Assembly (NCBI GenBank): GCA_036389675.1
Contig: DASVWI010000037.1
Location: forward strand, 242,870-306,869
Length of the DNA stretch: 64,000 bases
Reading direction: 5' to 3'
DNA from: DASQYE01 sp036389675
Lineage (GTDB): Bacteria; Acidobacteriota; Blastocatellia; Pyrinomonadales; Pyrinomonadaceae
The translations under genes were made by a program, and so were the position numbers. The notes beneath the pieces are model-generated. The model did no database searches, was not told where the DNA came from, and saw only the letters and a program-made list of their open reading frames with translations. Shown here piece by piece: positions 44,729-53,341 of this stretch (position 1 is the first letter of the stretch; each line of letters starts with the position of its first letter).

Positions 44729-46063
44729 ATGTACGAGTTTGCAGTCGCCCCGGCGGTCACGCAGCTACGCCGTCGCGGAGTCGAGATCACAGAGGTTGTG
44801 CCCGAGAGTCTGGCCGCCGAGCTTGAGCTGGAGGCCGGCGACCGTATCATCCGTGTCAACGGTCGGGTGGTGCGCGACTATCTGGACTTCCGCTTTCAGA
44901 CGGGCGGCGAGACGGAGCTTGTGATTGAAGTCCGCAAGCGGAGCGGCGAGGCATGGGAGCTGGATATAGAGCGCGACGAAGGCGAGGATTTCGGCCTCGG
45001 CTTTGAGCAGATCGTGCCGCGTCAATGCGCCAATGAATGCCTCTTCTGTTTCTGCAAGGGTAATCCCGAGACAGCCCGCCCCTCGCTCTTCATACGCGAC
45101 GAGGACATTCGCCTCTCTTTTCTCTACGGCAACTACACTACGCTCACCTCCATTACCGAAGATGAGATGAATCGTGTCGTCGAGCAGCGCCTCTCCCCTC
45201 AGTACGTCTCAGTCCACGCGACCGATCTGGACGTGCGCGCCTATCTGCTGGGCGTCGAGCGCGAGCGGGCAGACATCTCTGCGAAGATGCGGCGGATGAT
45301 GGATGCCGGAATTGACATTCACGCGCAGGTGGTGCTGTGTCCGGGAATCAACGACGGCCCGGTGCTTGAGAAAACTATTCTCGCGCTCGCCGCCGATCAT
45401 CCGCGTATCAGGAGCGTGGCAATTGTCCCGCTCGGCCTCACGCGCTACAACACGGACGAGCGACTCAAGGCCGTGACGCCAGAGTTTTGTCTCCGCACGA
45501 TCAAAGAGGTGATCCCTCTACAGCGCGAGTTTCGCGCGCGGATAGGCACGACCTTCGCTTTTCTGGGCGACGAGATTTACCTGCGCGCGGGCTTGAGTGT
45601 GCCGTCGCGAAAGCATTACGGCGACTACCCGCAGATCGAAGACGGCATAGGCATGGTGCGCGCCTTCGACAACGAGTTTCGCGCGCTCTGGCGAAGGCTT
45701 GAGCGGCGCGCGGTTGAAAAGCTTGAGGGCACTGTGATGACGGGCACGCTGTTCGCGCCGGTCTTACGGGATAGACTTGAGCGGCTCAACGCGCGCTTCG
45801 GAACGAGGCTTCATACCGTTGGGGTTGAAAGCCGCTACTTCGGCGGCGACGTTTCGGTGGCGGGGCTTTTGACGGGCGAAGACCTGCTCGCGGCGCGCGA
45901 CCGTGTGCGCGGGAGCTTTGTGATTATTCCCGGCTCCATGCTCAAGAGCGGCGAAGAAGTAATGCTTGACGGACTCAACCTCTCGGACGTGCGCGAGCAG
46001 TTCGGCATGCCTGTTCACGCGCTCGACCTACAATCGCTGGCGCGCATGCTTTCACCCTCATAG
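44729..46063 (+). CDS. DUF512 radical-SAM-like protein with N-terminal PDZ domain
   Basis: Predicted 444 residues. The N-terminal 70 residues resemble PDZ ('VPESLAAELELEAGDRIIRV'). 'QCANECLFCFCKGN' (about 106-119) is C-x3-C-x2-C, the radical-SAM cluster motif, followed by 'SLFIRDEDIRLSFLYGNYTT' (about 126-145), a stretch nearly invariant in the DUF512 family. Other signs: 'SVHATDLDVRAYLLG' and 'VVLCPGINDGPVLEKT'. The biochemical role of DUF512 proteins is not established. The ATG at 44729 fits this conserved start. Confidence 0.9.
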   Translation: MYEFAVAPAVTQLRRRGVEITEVVPESLAAELELEAGDRIIRVNGRVVRDYLDFRFQTGGETELVIEVRKRSGEAWELDIERDEGEDFGLGFEQIVPRQCANECLFCFCKGNPETARPSLFIRDEDIRLSFLYGNYTTLTSITEDEMNRVVEQRLSPQYVSVHATDLDVRAYLLGVERERADISAKMRRMMDAGIDIHAQVVLCPGINDGPVLEKTILALAADHPRIRSVAIVPLGLTRYNTDERLKAVTPEFCLRTIKEVIPLQREFRARIGTTFAFLGDEIYLRAGLSVPSRKHYGDYPQIEDGIGMVRAFDNEFRALWRRLERRAVEKLEGTVMTGTLFAPVLRDRLERLNARFGTRLHTVGVESRYFGGDVSVAGLLTGEDLLAARDRVRGSFVIIPGSMLKSGEEVMLDGLNLSDVREQFGMPVHALDLQSLARMLSPS

Positions 46064-46116
46064 CAACTTGAATCTTTCCCTGCCGGCGCGACCCTTCAGC
46101 CTGAGCGCGACACACT

Positions 46117-46785
46117 CTAAGTCTTGGCCGTGGCCTTGGTCAGCTTTTCGGCGCTCTTTTTAATCTTCGCGCTCAGCTTGATGATCGCTTCCAGCTCGCG
46201 GCGCGCCTTCGCCGATTGCTGCACATCGACGACCTGCGGTTTTTGAAAGATGGGATTGCCCACGAAACTCATGATCAGGTCATCCAGAGCTTTGAGCGCC
46301 GGTTTCACCTGGCCCACGTCCAGCTCGTCCCAACCCTTTAGAGACAGCTCCGGGACGTTTTCATCATTCTCGGATTCCGGCAGCGGCAGGTTTGATTTCA
46401 GCCGCGCGGCACGCTTTCTGATCTCCGCAGATGCTTCCGCGATGCCCTTATAATCCACCACGTTGTTGGCAAAGGTCGTCTCCATCATCCGGTTGTTGAC
46501 CGTTTGCAGTTGCAGAAAGTCCTGCTTGATCTGCACATAGGCAAGGCTCGGACGTGATGTTTCGGCGGGCAGCCTGCTCTCTTTCTCCAGAGTGGTGATC
46601 ATGAGATTGCTCTCGATGCGTTGATTCTGCCGAATCTGGCGCTGGCGCTGGCGCTCCATCGCGGCTTCGGCTGGCGATCTCTGCTGCTGGGCGCGGAGCG
46701 CGGGCGCGCAGAACATGAGAAAAGCGGACAGCACTGCACTGAAGACCAGAACGTTCAGAGCAAGTTTCTGATGATAGTAACGCAT
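46117..46785 (-). CDS. Secreted protein of unknown function
   Basis: Predicted 222 residues. Signal peptide 1-34 ('LVFSAVLSAFLMFCAPALRA', then QQ). 'QLQTVNNRMMETTFANNVVD' and 'YKGIAEASAEIRKRAARLKS' (helical) lead to 'PALKALDDLIMSFVGNPIFQ' and a Lys/Ala-rich end. No family recognised. AAGGGA precedes the ATG at 46785; the frame continues upstream to 46863 but without a signal-like start. It faces the DUF512 gene tail to tail. Confidence 0.7.
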   Translation of the reverse strand: MRYYHQKLALNVLVFSAVLSAFLMFCAPALRAQQQRSPAEAAMERQRQRQIRQNQRIESNLMITTLEKESRLPAETSRPSLAYVQIKQDFLQLQTVNNRMMETTFANNVVDYKGIAEASAEIRKRAARLKSNLPLPESENDENVPELSLKGWDELDVGQVKPALKALDDLIMSFVGNPIFQKPQVVDVQQSAKARRELEAIIKLSAKIKKSAEKLTKATAKT

Positions 46786-46953
46786 AGCAAATCCCTTCTT
46801 TTTCGGAGTGAGAGTTTTCCCGGTAATGCGGAACAATATAATCCCGCGTTGAAGTCTTTGCAATCCTCAAGACCCACGCAGACCGTGGGCGACGAGGGGG
46901 AACGCTATTGCCTGCTCGACTCAGAGGGTAGGGGGCATTTCACGTTATAAAAA

Positions 46954-46990
46954 AGCGAGGCCCGGCAACCTGCGAGGTGTTGCCGGGCCT
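46954..46990 (-). terminator. Terminator of the TonB-dependent receptor gene
   Basis: AGGCCCGGCAAC (46958-46969) pairs with GTTGCCGGGCCT (46979-46990). On the minus strand the stem is followed by CGCTTTTTTAT. Lies 56 bases after the receptor stop. Confidence 0.9.
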
Positions 46991-47045
46991 TTCAAAAAGG
47001 AACAGTGGACGCGCGAGCGCCTCTGTTCCGAAGTGTCCATCTTCC

Positions 47046-50000
47046 TTAGAAGATAAACTTGATCTGGTAACGAATCACGCGACCGCCGCCATCGCTGGTC
47101 GGGGTGTTGGGATTCAGGAAGCGTCCCGCGATTGCCGTTCCGGCACCGCTTGAGAGCGTTCCGCCACTCGGCGAGAACGGACTGACGCTGCCCGACAGGT
47201 ACTGCGGATGGTTCCAGATGTTGTAGAACTCGGTACGAAATTCGATGGCCTTGCTCTCACCGATCTTCGTCCGCTTCGTGATGTTGACGTTCCAGTTATT
47301 GGTTCCGGGTGTGCGTCCGGTGTTGCGGCCAAGGTTGCCGAAACGCTGGACGCTGTTGGCCTGTGTGGCGACAAACGCCGGGTTCACGATGTACATGGCC
47401 GTGAGCGGGTCAATCGGCGCATTACCGTTATCCGGGTTGGTGTAGCCGGTGATAGTACCGGTCGCATTCGTGACCGGGACGGCCCTCACGCCGGGTGTTC
47501 CCTGCGGATTGAAGGTCGGACGATCAAAGCCGCCAGCGATACCATCAGCATCGAAGTTGTTGAAGATGGTGAACGGATAACCACTCTCGAAGGTTGTGAC
47601 GCCCGCGATCTGGAAACCGCCGAGAACGTGGCCGAGCAGGCCGCGTTGCTCTCTGTAGTACGGTATCTCGTAAACGTAGGTGATCGAAGCGCGATGCGGA
47701 CGGTCAAAGAGCGAGACCGCGCGGTCGAGCCGCTGGCCGTAGCCTGCCGGTAGTCTCGGGTCGCCGTTGAGCACCGAGGGGAAGGCGAAGACTGCACCGG
47801 CGGTCGTTCCCGTCTGGGCGAACGGATCGCTGAAGTTGTCGATCAGCTTAGACCATGTGTAAGCGCCCGTGATCGTGAAGTTGTCGGCGAAACGACGAGT
47901 CAGACTCATCTGTCCAGAGTGATAGATGGACGAACCGCCGTTGGTGCGTATGCTGCGGCTGCCCTGCAGGTTGTCGAGGCGATTCTGCAATCCGGTCGTC
48001 ACTCCCGGAGGTGTGATGCGGAAGGCAGGCGGAACCGTCGGGTTCAAGTCCTCAGTGATGAAGAGCTTGACGCCTCTGGAGCCGACGTAGGACATATCGA
48101 GCAGGAGGTTGAAGGGCAGAGAGCGCTGGAATCCAGCCGACCAACGCATGTAGTAGGGGTTGACCAGTTTCGGATCGATCAGCGTCTGACCGCTGGTGGC
48201 CGTCAGCGGCGCAGCCGTCGTCGGCAACAGGGTCGAGAAGTTGGCAAGCCCGCGCGCGCCGTTAGACCCGGAGGAGGTGACAGTGGTTCTCACCAGATTG
48301 GGCGACGAGGTCTGCGCGTTGGAAGCGATGTTGTTGAAGAATGAATCGTAACCGATCTGGAAACCGGCACGGAAAACCGTGTCCTTGTTGCCGAAGAGGC
48401 GATTCATGAACCCACCCTCGTAGGCCGGCGAGTAGGCGATACCGAAGACCGGAGCGAAGTTGTTACGGTCATGGTTAACTTTGTTCGGCACGCTGTATGG
48501 GCCAGTGCGCGTCACAGGGTCAATGTTGAAGAGTCCTGTGAAGGCGGGCGTACGCAGCGAGTTGAAGGGCACGCCGAAGTCTTCCCAGCGAACGCCGAGC
48601 GTCAAGGTCAGCGCCTCGGTCATTTTCCAGCGATCCTGAATGAACCACGCCGTGCGATAGAGCTGCGGGTTGTAGGTCGCGCTGCCGATGTCGCTGGTGA
48701 TGCTGCCGGATGTGCCGCCGAAGTTATCGATGAAGTTGGAGAAGGAGCTTTGACCCGTGCTGGCCGAAAACGTCACGTTGCCGCGCGAGAAGGCCGGGGC
48801 GGTCTGCGTCGAAATCTGGCGCAGGGTGTCAATGCCGAAGCGGAACGTGTGATCGCCGTGAACCTTGGTCATCGTGTCCTGAATCACATAGTTGTTGGCC
48901 GTGCGTCCCTGCGGGAAGCTCGCGCTCGCGCCTATGTCGGACAACCCGGAAAGGTTGATCGAGTAGACGGGCAGCTTGCCCGCCGGGCCATCCGGGTCAG
49001 TGAGCGGGAAGTTGAACGCGATGCGGTTGTAGGCAAGGCGCAGCTCGTTGGTCATCGTCGGATTAAAGACGTGCGTTTCGGCGACGAGGAAGTTGTAGTA
49101 GCGCTGAACCAGATCGGCGTCGAAGCCTTCAAAGGTCGCCGTGCCGAGCGTGCCGCCGAAGGGGTTGATGCCGCGATCCGACAGGAAGCGACCCGATAGC
49201 TGGTCGTTGTCGCTGATCTTGTGGTCGACGCGCACCTGCCACTGGCGGTCTGTCAAGGTCGCCGGGAAGCTACGGAAGTACGTGCCCGCTTCGATGTTGC
49301 AGGGCGCGGGACAGCCGGGACGATCGCCGATGTCAATGTTAAAGGGGTCTGCCGTGGCGACCGCATTTGCCGTCGCCGCGAGATACGTATCGAGGTTCGA
49401 GCTGACGCCCGCCGCGATGATCTGGCGAACACGAGTGCGGCCTGCCGCCGTCAGCGAGCCGATCTGAGAAAGCGCCGAGGTGGACTGGCGCTGCTCCTGA
49501 TAAGCACCGAAGAAGAAGGTGCGGTTGCGCCCGTTGTAGCCCGGCAGCTTGATGGGGCCGCCGATGGTTCCACCGGCATAGAACTCCGTGCCGTAATTCG
49601 GGTGGCCGTTGCGATTCTTTACCGAGATTAAATCGCGCGACTGACCGCTCGTGAGCGCGTCATCGTAGGTCGTGTCATAGAGGAAGCTGAGCGTACCGTG
49701 AAAGTCGTTGGTTCCGCCTTTGGTGATGGTGTTGATGACGCCGCCACCGGCGCGACCATACTCCGCATCGTAGAGGCCAGTCTGAATCGAGACTTCCTGC
49801 ACGGCGTCAGGGTTGGTGATCTGGAAGCCCTGACCCGCGACCGAGATGTCGTTGTTCTCCGTGCCGTCGATCAGGAAGTTGTTCGAGCGGCCACGCGCGC
49901 CGTTGACGGAGAAGGTGCTGACACCAGCGCCGCCGCGATTGGTCGAGACGCCGGGCAGCGTGAGCGCAAGCGCGACAGGGTTGCGGCCTGCATAGGGCAA

Positions 50001-50432
50001 CTCTGTGACGCGCTTGGTCTCGATGTTGCCGCCTCTGACGGGAGATTCCGTTTGCAGCAGCGCGCTGGCTTCGGCTGCAACGTCAACGGTGACCTGCTGT
50101 CCGCCCGGGGCGAGCGCGGAGCTGACCTCTGCTGTCTGGCTGGCCGAGACGGGGATATTAGTCTTGACCACTTCGCCGAAGCCTGTGGCTAAGAATTTGA
50201 CCGAGTATTGACCGGGGTCAACCGCGTCGAAGCGGTAAAAACCTTCGTCATTAGTGACCGTCGTACGCTCGACGGTAGTTTGTATGTTTGTCAAGGTCAC
50301 AGTTGCGCCGCTAATGACAGCGCCAGTCGGGTCAGTCACCGTGCCGCTAACAGTACCGCGACTGGTCTGAGCTGAACCGGCCAGCGACGTTACGAGCAAC
50401 GTGACCAGGAGCATCAAGGCTCTTATCTTCAT
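47046..50432 (-). CDS. TonB-dependent receptor with carboxypeptidase-regulatory-like domain
   Basis: Predicted 1,128-residue outer-membrane protein. Signal peptide 1-22. 'GTVSGTVTDPTGAVISGATV' (about 26-45) opens the carboxypeptidase-regulatory-like domain, which recurs in Oar-type receptors of acidobacteria. The plug follows ('FSVNGARGRSNNFLIDGTEN', about 183-202; 'VQEVSIQTGLYDAEYGRAGG', about 219-238). The rest is a large beta barrel rich in Asn/Tyr/Arg, ending in an aromatic strand ('IRYQIKFIF'). It probably imports oligosaccharides or peptides; no substrate can be named. AGGAGA precedes the ATG at 50432. The frame to 50474 lacks support. Confidence 0.93.
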   Translation of the reverse strand: MKIRALMLLVTLLVTSLAGSAQTSRGTVSGTVTDPTGAVISGATVTLTNIQTTVERTTVTNDEGFYRFDAVDPGQYSVKFLATGFGEVVKTNIPVSASQTAEVSSALAPGGQQVTVDVAAEASALLQTESPVRGGNIETKRVTELPYAGRNPVALALTLPGVSTNRGGAGVSTFSVNGARGRSNNFLIDGTENNDISVAGQGFQITNPDAVQEVSIQTGLYDAEYGRAGGGVINTITKGGTNDFHGTLSFLYDTTYDDALTSGQSRDLISVKNRNGHPNYGTEFYAGGTIGGPIKLPGYNGRNRTFFFGAYQEQRQSTSALSQIGSLTAAGRTRVRQIIAAGVSSNLDTYLAATANAVATADPFNIDIGDRPGCPAPCNIEAGTYFRSFPATLTDRQWQVRVDHKISDNDQLSGRFLSDRGINPFGGTLGTATFEGFDADLVQRYYNFLVAETHVFNPTMTNELRLAYNRIAFNFPLTDPDGPAGKLPVYSINLSGLSDIGASASFPQGRTANNYVIQDTMTKVHGDHTFRFGIDTLRQISTQTAPAFSRGNVTFSASTGQSSFSNFIDNFGGTSGSITSDIGSATYNPQLYRTAWFIQDRWKMTEALTLTLGVRWEDFGVPFNSLRTPAFTGLFNIDPVTRTGPYSVPNKVNHDRNNFAPVFGIAYSPAYEGGFMNRLFGNKDTVFRAGFQIGYDSFFNNIASNAQTSSPNLVRTTVTSSGSNGARGLANFSTLLPTTAAPLTATSGQTLIDPKLVNPYYMRWSAGFQRSLPFNLLLDMSYVGSRGVKLFITEDLNPTVPPAFRITPPGVTTGLQNRLDNLQGSRSIRTNGGSSIYHSGQMSLTRRFADNFTITGAYTWSKLIDNFSDPFAQTGTTAGAVFAFPSVLNGDPRLPAGYGQRLDRAVSLFDRPHRASITYVYEIPYYREQRGLLGHVLGGFQIAGVTTFESGYPFTIFNNFDADGIAGGFDRPTFNPQGTPGVRAVPVTNATGTITGYTNPDNGNAPIDPLTAMYIVNPAFVATQANSVQRFGNLGRNTGRTPGTNNWNVNITKRTKIGESKAIEFRTEFYNIWNHPQYLSGSVSPFSPSGGTLSSGAGTAIAGRFLNPNTPTSDGGGRVIRYQIKFIF

Positions 50433-50979
50433 GTGGGACTTTCTCCTAATAAAATGTTGGCGACCAATCGCCAAGGTTTGGCCCGTCGGTTTTGCAAATA
50501 CTCTACATTGGTGCGACCCAATGATATTGCTCTTAACCTTATGAGTTATTGTCCATTGAAACGCGCGGGGCGCGGCTGCCGTAGACTGTTTCCACAGTTG
50601 TGGCTCTTACACAGGCAAATGAAAGAAGGTTGATTTTAAGAGATTATTTGCAGCGACCTCGGCTTTTCCGTTCGAGAAAAGCTCTTAACCCCTTGCTCAC
50701 CAGCCTGTGTTTGGAATCCCCTCTATAGTCAGTTGGTTCCAATGTGCAAGCTGTTGAAGCAAATACCATTCCAGTGGCGACCGCGGACGCACCTTCAAAT
50801 AAATGGGGGAAATTTAAAAGCCCGGCCCTCAATCGCGCCGCTTTTCTTTGGAATTTTGAAGAAATCTTTAAATTATTGGATTTGCGAGAGCGCTCGAATC
50901 CCGCTCGAAATGGCCTTATGATAGAATCCGTTCGAGACTCGGGGACGACTTTTCAAACAGGGCTCATCCACATCTCACG
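50433..50979. other. Divergent intergenic region, no gene seen
   Basis: These 547 bases carry the start signals of the receptor (minus) and of the membrane protein (plus). Short frames at 50433-50633, 50644-50832 and 50744-51013 have neither ribosome sites nor known motifs. No heptad hairpin or strong promoter is visible; a long leader for the receptor gene is possible. Confidence 0.45.
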
Positions 50980-52068
50980 ATGGCGACTGCCGGATTCAAA
51001 CAACTCTCTTTAGCGCCGCTCGGGGCGGGCGACCTGATTGATCGTGCCGTCAGGCTCTACAGGCGTCACTTCTTCACGCTCATCGGCATTACTGCGCCGC
51101 CGGTCGTAATCTCGACTCTGGGCTACGTTCTGCTGACCAGCGGTTGGCGCGAAATGATGGCGACCGGCAGTGAAGTTTCGATGGCCCTCTACGTCGTGAT
51201 GCTGGTGGTCGGCACGGTGCTTTTTCTGACGGGGACGCTGCTGAATCTGATCGTGATGGGCGGGGCGACGCGCAATCTCGTCACGCACCTGTTATGGAAC
51301 GAGCCCGTGTCGGCGCGCGCCACTTATCGTAATGTGCGTGCGCGTTTCTGGGGGCTGCTCGTCGCCAGCGTGATGGTCGGCATGTGGGTCGTCTTCTCCG
51401 CGATAGTGGCTTTCTTCTGCTGGCTCTTCGCGTTCAATATCCTTGCGCTCGGCGCGTTCGCCCTCATGTACGTGGCGAGCTGGCTCTCCGCCGTCTTCGG
51501 CATCATAGCCTTTCTGATATCCCTGACCGCCGCGCTCTGGTTCTTCTTTTTTCTGGTCAAGCGTTTCGTCTACGTGCCGCAGATCATGCTGGTCGAAGGT
51601 AAGGGTGTCGTTGAAGCCTTCAGCCGCAGCTCCGTGCTGGCGCGCGGCAACGTGCGCCGCCTGATGGCGATGTTTCTCTTCACATGGTTCGCCAGTTGGT
51701 CGGCGCTCCTGATCCTCATCGTCCCGCTCGGGTGGTACGGTTACTTAAACGGCATAGACCCTTCGCCGTGGCAGGCGGCGAACTGGCCCGCGTGGTATGC
51801 GATAGGCTACAGCGTGCTGGGCCAATCCAGCTCCATCCTGCTCGCGCCCATCTGGACGCTCGGCCTTTCGCTGCTTTATGTGGACGAGCGCGTGCGCCAT
51901 GAAGGCTACGACATAGAGCTGATGGCGGCCCGCGCTCTGAGCGAGATGCCGGAGCTTGGCGGCCCTCTGACGGCCTCTTATATTCCCGCGCTCGTGTCCG
52001 GGGCAAACGCGGCATCGCCTCCGCCGGAGGTCTCCGTCTCATACGGCTCTATGCTCAACCTTCGTTGA
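50980..52068 (+). CDS. Multi-pass membrane protein (glycerophosphodiesterase membrane-domain-like)
   Basis: Predicted 362 residues. 'LGAGDLIDRAVRLYRRHFFT' (12-31) is the N-terminal stretch often seen in DUF7544/glycerophosphoryl diester phosphodiesterase membrane-domain proteins. Six hydrophobic segments follow; 'VEGKGVVEAFSRSSVLARGN' (about 205-224) is a second hallmark. No catalytic motif. It starts the DUF4129-DUF4350-MoxR-DUF58 block, so membrane or cell-surface stress function is likely. The role itself is unknown. Ends nine bases before the DUF4129 gene. Confidence 0.8.
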   Translation: MATAGFKQLSLAPLGAGDLIDRAVRLYRRHFFTLIGITAPPVVISTLGYVLLTSGWREMMATGSEVSMALYVVMLVVGTVLFLTGTLLNLIVMGGATRNLVTHLLWNEPVSARATYRNVRARFWGLLVASVMVGMWVVFSAIVAFFCWLFAFNILALGAFALMYVASWLSAVFGIIAFLISLTAALWFFFFLVKRFVYVPQIMLVEGKGVVEAFSRSSVLARGNVRRLMAMFLFTWFASWSALLILIVPLGWYGYLNGIDPSPWQAANWPAWYAIGYSVLGQSSSILLAPIWTLGLSLLYVDERVRHEGYDIELMAARALSEMPELGGPLTASYIPALVSGANAASPPPEVSVSYGSMLNLR

Positions 52069-52077
52069 ACTCGAAAC

Positions 52078-53241
52078 ATGAGCGACATGGTCTCTGTCAT
52101 GACAAGCCTCAATCCGTGCGGGCAAGCGCTGAAACAGACCGGCCCACGACCTATGGTAGAGCGTGCGTCTCGGAGACTGAGAAGGGCACGCGTGCGGGCC
52201 GTGCCGTGTGCGCTGCTTCTGATCCTGATCTCATGCGCCGCCGTCAAAGCCGAAGCGCCCGTCTCCCTGAGAGAATATAGGGAGCGCATCGGTCAGGCCA
52301 CCGTGGCGCTCGATTCCCTCTCGTCATTCGACGAAGGTATGAGCGAAAGGGAGCGCGCCTCAAGCGTCTCCGCAACCTTGCGCGACGTGCGCCGGATTAT
52401 CCCGCCCACGCTCGCGGTCGAATGGAACGGCGCGCCCGTCGAGGTCAATAACTCATGGCTGGAAGACGCGCTCAAAGAGTATGAAAAGATTCCCGCCTCC
52501 GATGCGCGGCGCTCCGTGTCGCTCATGAGCATTACCGAGCGGCTGCACGCGCTCGGCGAGCGCCTTGACGAACTGTTGAAGGGCAAGCCCGTCACCCTGA
52601 GCAAGGATGAGGATAAGGCGCGGCTGAACGGCATCCTGCGCCGCTCCGAATATAACCGGGCCACAGAGCAGAGCGCCGTCGCGCGTCTCTGGGCACGTTT
52701 CAAGCGTTGGCTGAACAGCCTCTTTCCTGAAAGACAGGCAAGGCCGGTAGAGCCGAACCAGCGCGTCCCGCTTTTTTCCAGACTTGCCGAGATCATCGTC
52801 ATTGGGCTGGCGCTCGCCGCCGTCGCCTACGCGGGGTGGAAACTCGCGCCGCGCTTCATCGGCAGCCGCGGCGCGAGGAAGCGCAAGAAACGTGAGGCGC
52901 GCGTCGTGCTCGGCGAGCATCTTTCGCCCGATCAGACCTCCTCGGACATTCTGGCCGAAGCCGAAAGGCTGGCGCGCGCCGGCGACATACGCGGCGCGAT
53001 TCGCAAGGGCTACATAGCCTTCCTCTGTGAGTTGGGCGACCGCAAAGTCCTACGTCTGGCGCAGCACAAGACCAATCGCGATTACCTGCGCTCGCTCTCC
53101 GACCAGCGAACACTCTACGGCGAGATGCAGGTGCTCACCGACAGTTTCGAGAATCACTGGTACGGCTATGTGCCCGGCACGGACAACGACTGGGCCACTT
53201 TCCGCCTGCATTACCGGCAAGCGCTCGAAAGGCAAGGATGA
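52078..53241 (+). CDS. DUF4129 domain membrane protein
   Basis: Predicted 387 residues. A hydrophobic leader (about 42-59, 'VPCALLLILISCAAVKAEA') precedes a charged helical region; a second hydrophobic helix lies about 235-255. The C-terminal DUF4129 domain has 'AEAERLARAGDIRGAIRKGY' and 'QHKTNRDYLRSLSDQR', the two typical elements. Family knowledge links it with the MoxR-DUF58 system. Its stop TGA is formed by a GGATGAA heptad element. The N-terminus is uncertain since ATGs at 52078 and 52153 are both possible. Confidence 0.83.
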   Translation: MSDMVSVMTSLNPCGQALKQTGPRPMVERASRRLRRARVRAVPCALLLILISCAAVKAEAPVSLREYRERIGQATVALDSLSSFDEGMSERERASSVSATLRDVRRIIPPTLAVEWNGAPVEVNNSWLEDALKEYEKIPASDARRSVSLMSITERLHALGERLDELLKGKPVTLSKDEDKARLNGILRRSEYNRATEQSAVARLWARFKRWLNSLFPERQARPVEPNQRVPLFSRLAEIIVIGLALAAVAYAGWKLAPRFIGSRGARKRKKREARVVLGEHLSPDQTSSDILAEAERLARAGDIRGAIRKGYIAFLCELGDRKVLRLAQHKTNRDYLRSLSDQRTLYGEMQVLTDSFENHWYGYVPGTDNDWATFRLHYRQALERQG

Positions 53242-53340
53242 AGGCGGAAGGATGAAGGATGAAGTAAAAGCTTTTAAGAACCGGAAGCATTAACCGGAAG
53301 TATTCTTTTCATCCTTCATCCTTCATCCTTGCTCTTATAT
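53232..53340. repeat. Heptad repeat hairpin, GGATGAA family (copy 3)
   Basis: Left arm (53232-53270) (A)GGATGAA, GGCGGAA, GGATGAA, GGATGAA; right arm (53308-53333) TTCATCC, TTCATCC, TTCATCC, TTGC. It begins in the DUF4129 stop and ends right before the DUF4350 start. Its loop (AGCTTTTAAGAACCGGAAG) is shared with copy 4 in inverse orientation. Confidence 0.8.
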
Positions 53341-53341
53341 T

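Noticed and set aside
50433..51013. Three short frames in the divergent region
   Set aside because: No ribosome sites, no recognisable pattern and A/T content unlike the neighbouring genes.
51978..52289. 103-residue minus-strand frame between membrane protein and DUF4129
   Set aside because: Covers the ends of two plus-strand genes; no supporting motif.
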